The notes below the pieces were generated by a model, which saw only the letters and a list, made by a program, of their open reading frames with translations, was not told the origin of the DNA and ran no database searches. The position numbers were made by a program, and so were the translations under genes. Positions 63,791-64,000 of a stretch of 64,000 bases of DNA are shown here, piece after piece. Source of the stretch: Doris montereyensis (taxonomy: Eukaryota; Mollusca; Gastropoda; Nudibranchia; Dorididae); NCBI GenBank assembly GCA_037039925.1, contig JAXRKP010001491.1, positions 15,001-79,000 of the forward strand, given 5' to 3'. Every line of letters begins with the position of its first letter. Position 1 is the stretch's first letter.

Positions 63791-64000
63791 TCTATATTTA
63801 TGCTATCTTGTATTAATTGTAGATAAGAACTTGAGATGTTTTTCACCTTTATTTGTAGGGGGAAAAGTACTGACCCTTCTGTTAATCAATGCTTTCATCA
63901 TTTGGATTTTTCAAATAATCAATTGGATGAATTATTAATAACAAACAGTTATCTTTAACTTTTATCTTTTGTATTTAAGTAAGTACATCTTTCAGATGTG

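Noticed and set aside
63994..64000. Possible next myosin acceptor (TTTCAG) at the window end
   Set aside because: Joining it to the exon ending at 63,131 gives TGA at once, and too few bases remain to test it.

Overview
The window is animal nuclear DNA: AT-rich, intron-rich, with GT-AG splice sites at nearly every exon edge, long microsatellites, tRNA-derived SINEs and decayed non-LTR retrotransposons. The exons match animal proteins. The repeat style (TCTAGATC-rich stretches, CT/AG and TATC arrays, SINE- and MITE-like elements ending in microsatellites) suggests a lophotrochozoan, most likely a mollusc. That placement is inference; no species can be named.

Three conserved protein genes are visible. 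(1) B4GALT7, xylosylprotein beta-1,4-galactosyltransferase 7, lies on the minus strand in six exons from 12,070 down to 3,992. It reads from ATG to stop, about 323 residues. (2) TMEM98 lies on the plus strand in five coding exons from 17,910 to 22,992, about 246 residues. (3) A long-tailed class I myosin of the MYO1E/MYO1F type lies on the plus strand. Its 21 recognised exons between 39,220 and 63,131 run from just before the P-loop, through the motor and IQ motif, into the TH1 tail. Its first exons were not found and its 3' end lies beyond the window. The first two genes are head to head, and the myosin follows TMEM98 in the same direction. B4GALT7 acts in the Golgi on the glycosaminoglycan linker, TMEM98 is a small membrane protein, and the myosin links membrane to actin. 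Nothing in the sequence ties the three functionally.

Region by region: 1-3,991 is non-coding with a 16-bp terminal-inverted-repeat element. 3,992-12,070 is B4GALT7, with a 34-bp tandem array and SINEs in its introns. 12,071-17,909 is the shared upstream region. 17,910-22,992 is TMEM98, with a recent 0.72-0.78 kb tandem duplication in its last intron. 23,000-39,219 holds repeats, a dead CR1/L2-like LINE and a 2.8 kb TATC-derived minisatellite. 39,220-64,000 is the myosin gene, whose introns hold (CT)n, (AG)n, a 0.9 kb ACT/GCT array, LINE fragments, a repeat array bounded by inverted repeats, and foldback elements with a tRNA-like core.

Many conserved exons contain single-base insertions or deletions, mostly in homopolymers, in all three genes. 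This looks like uncorrected long-read sequencing error rather than gene death. The most unusual items are the foldback element with an internal tRNA-like unit, the tandem array with long inverted ends, the complementary (CT)n and (AG)n tracts flanking the myosin P-loop exon, and the TMEM98 duplication that copies a splice donor.
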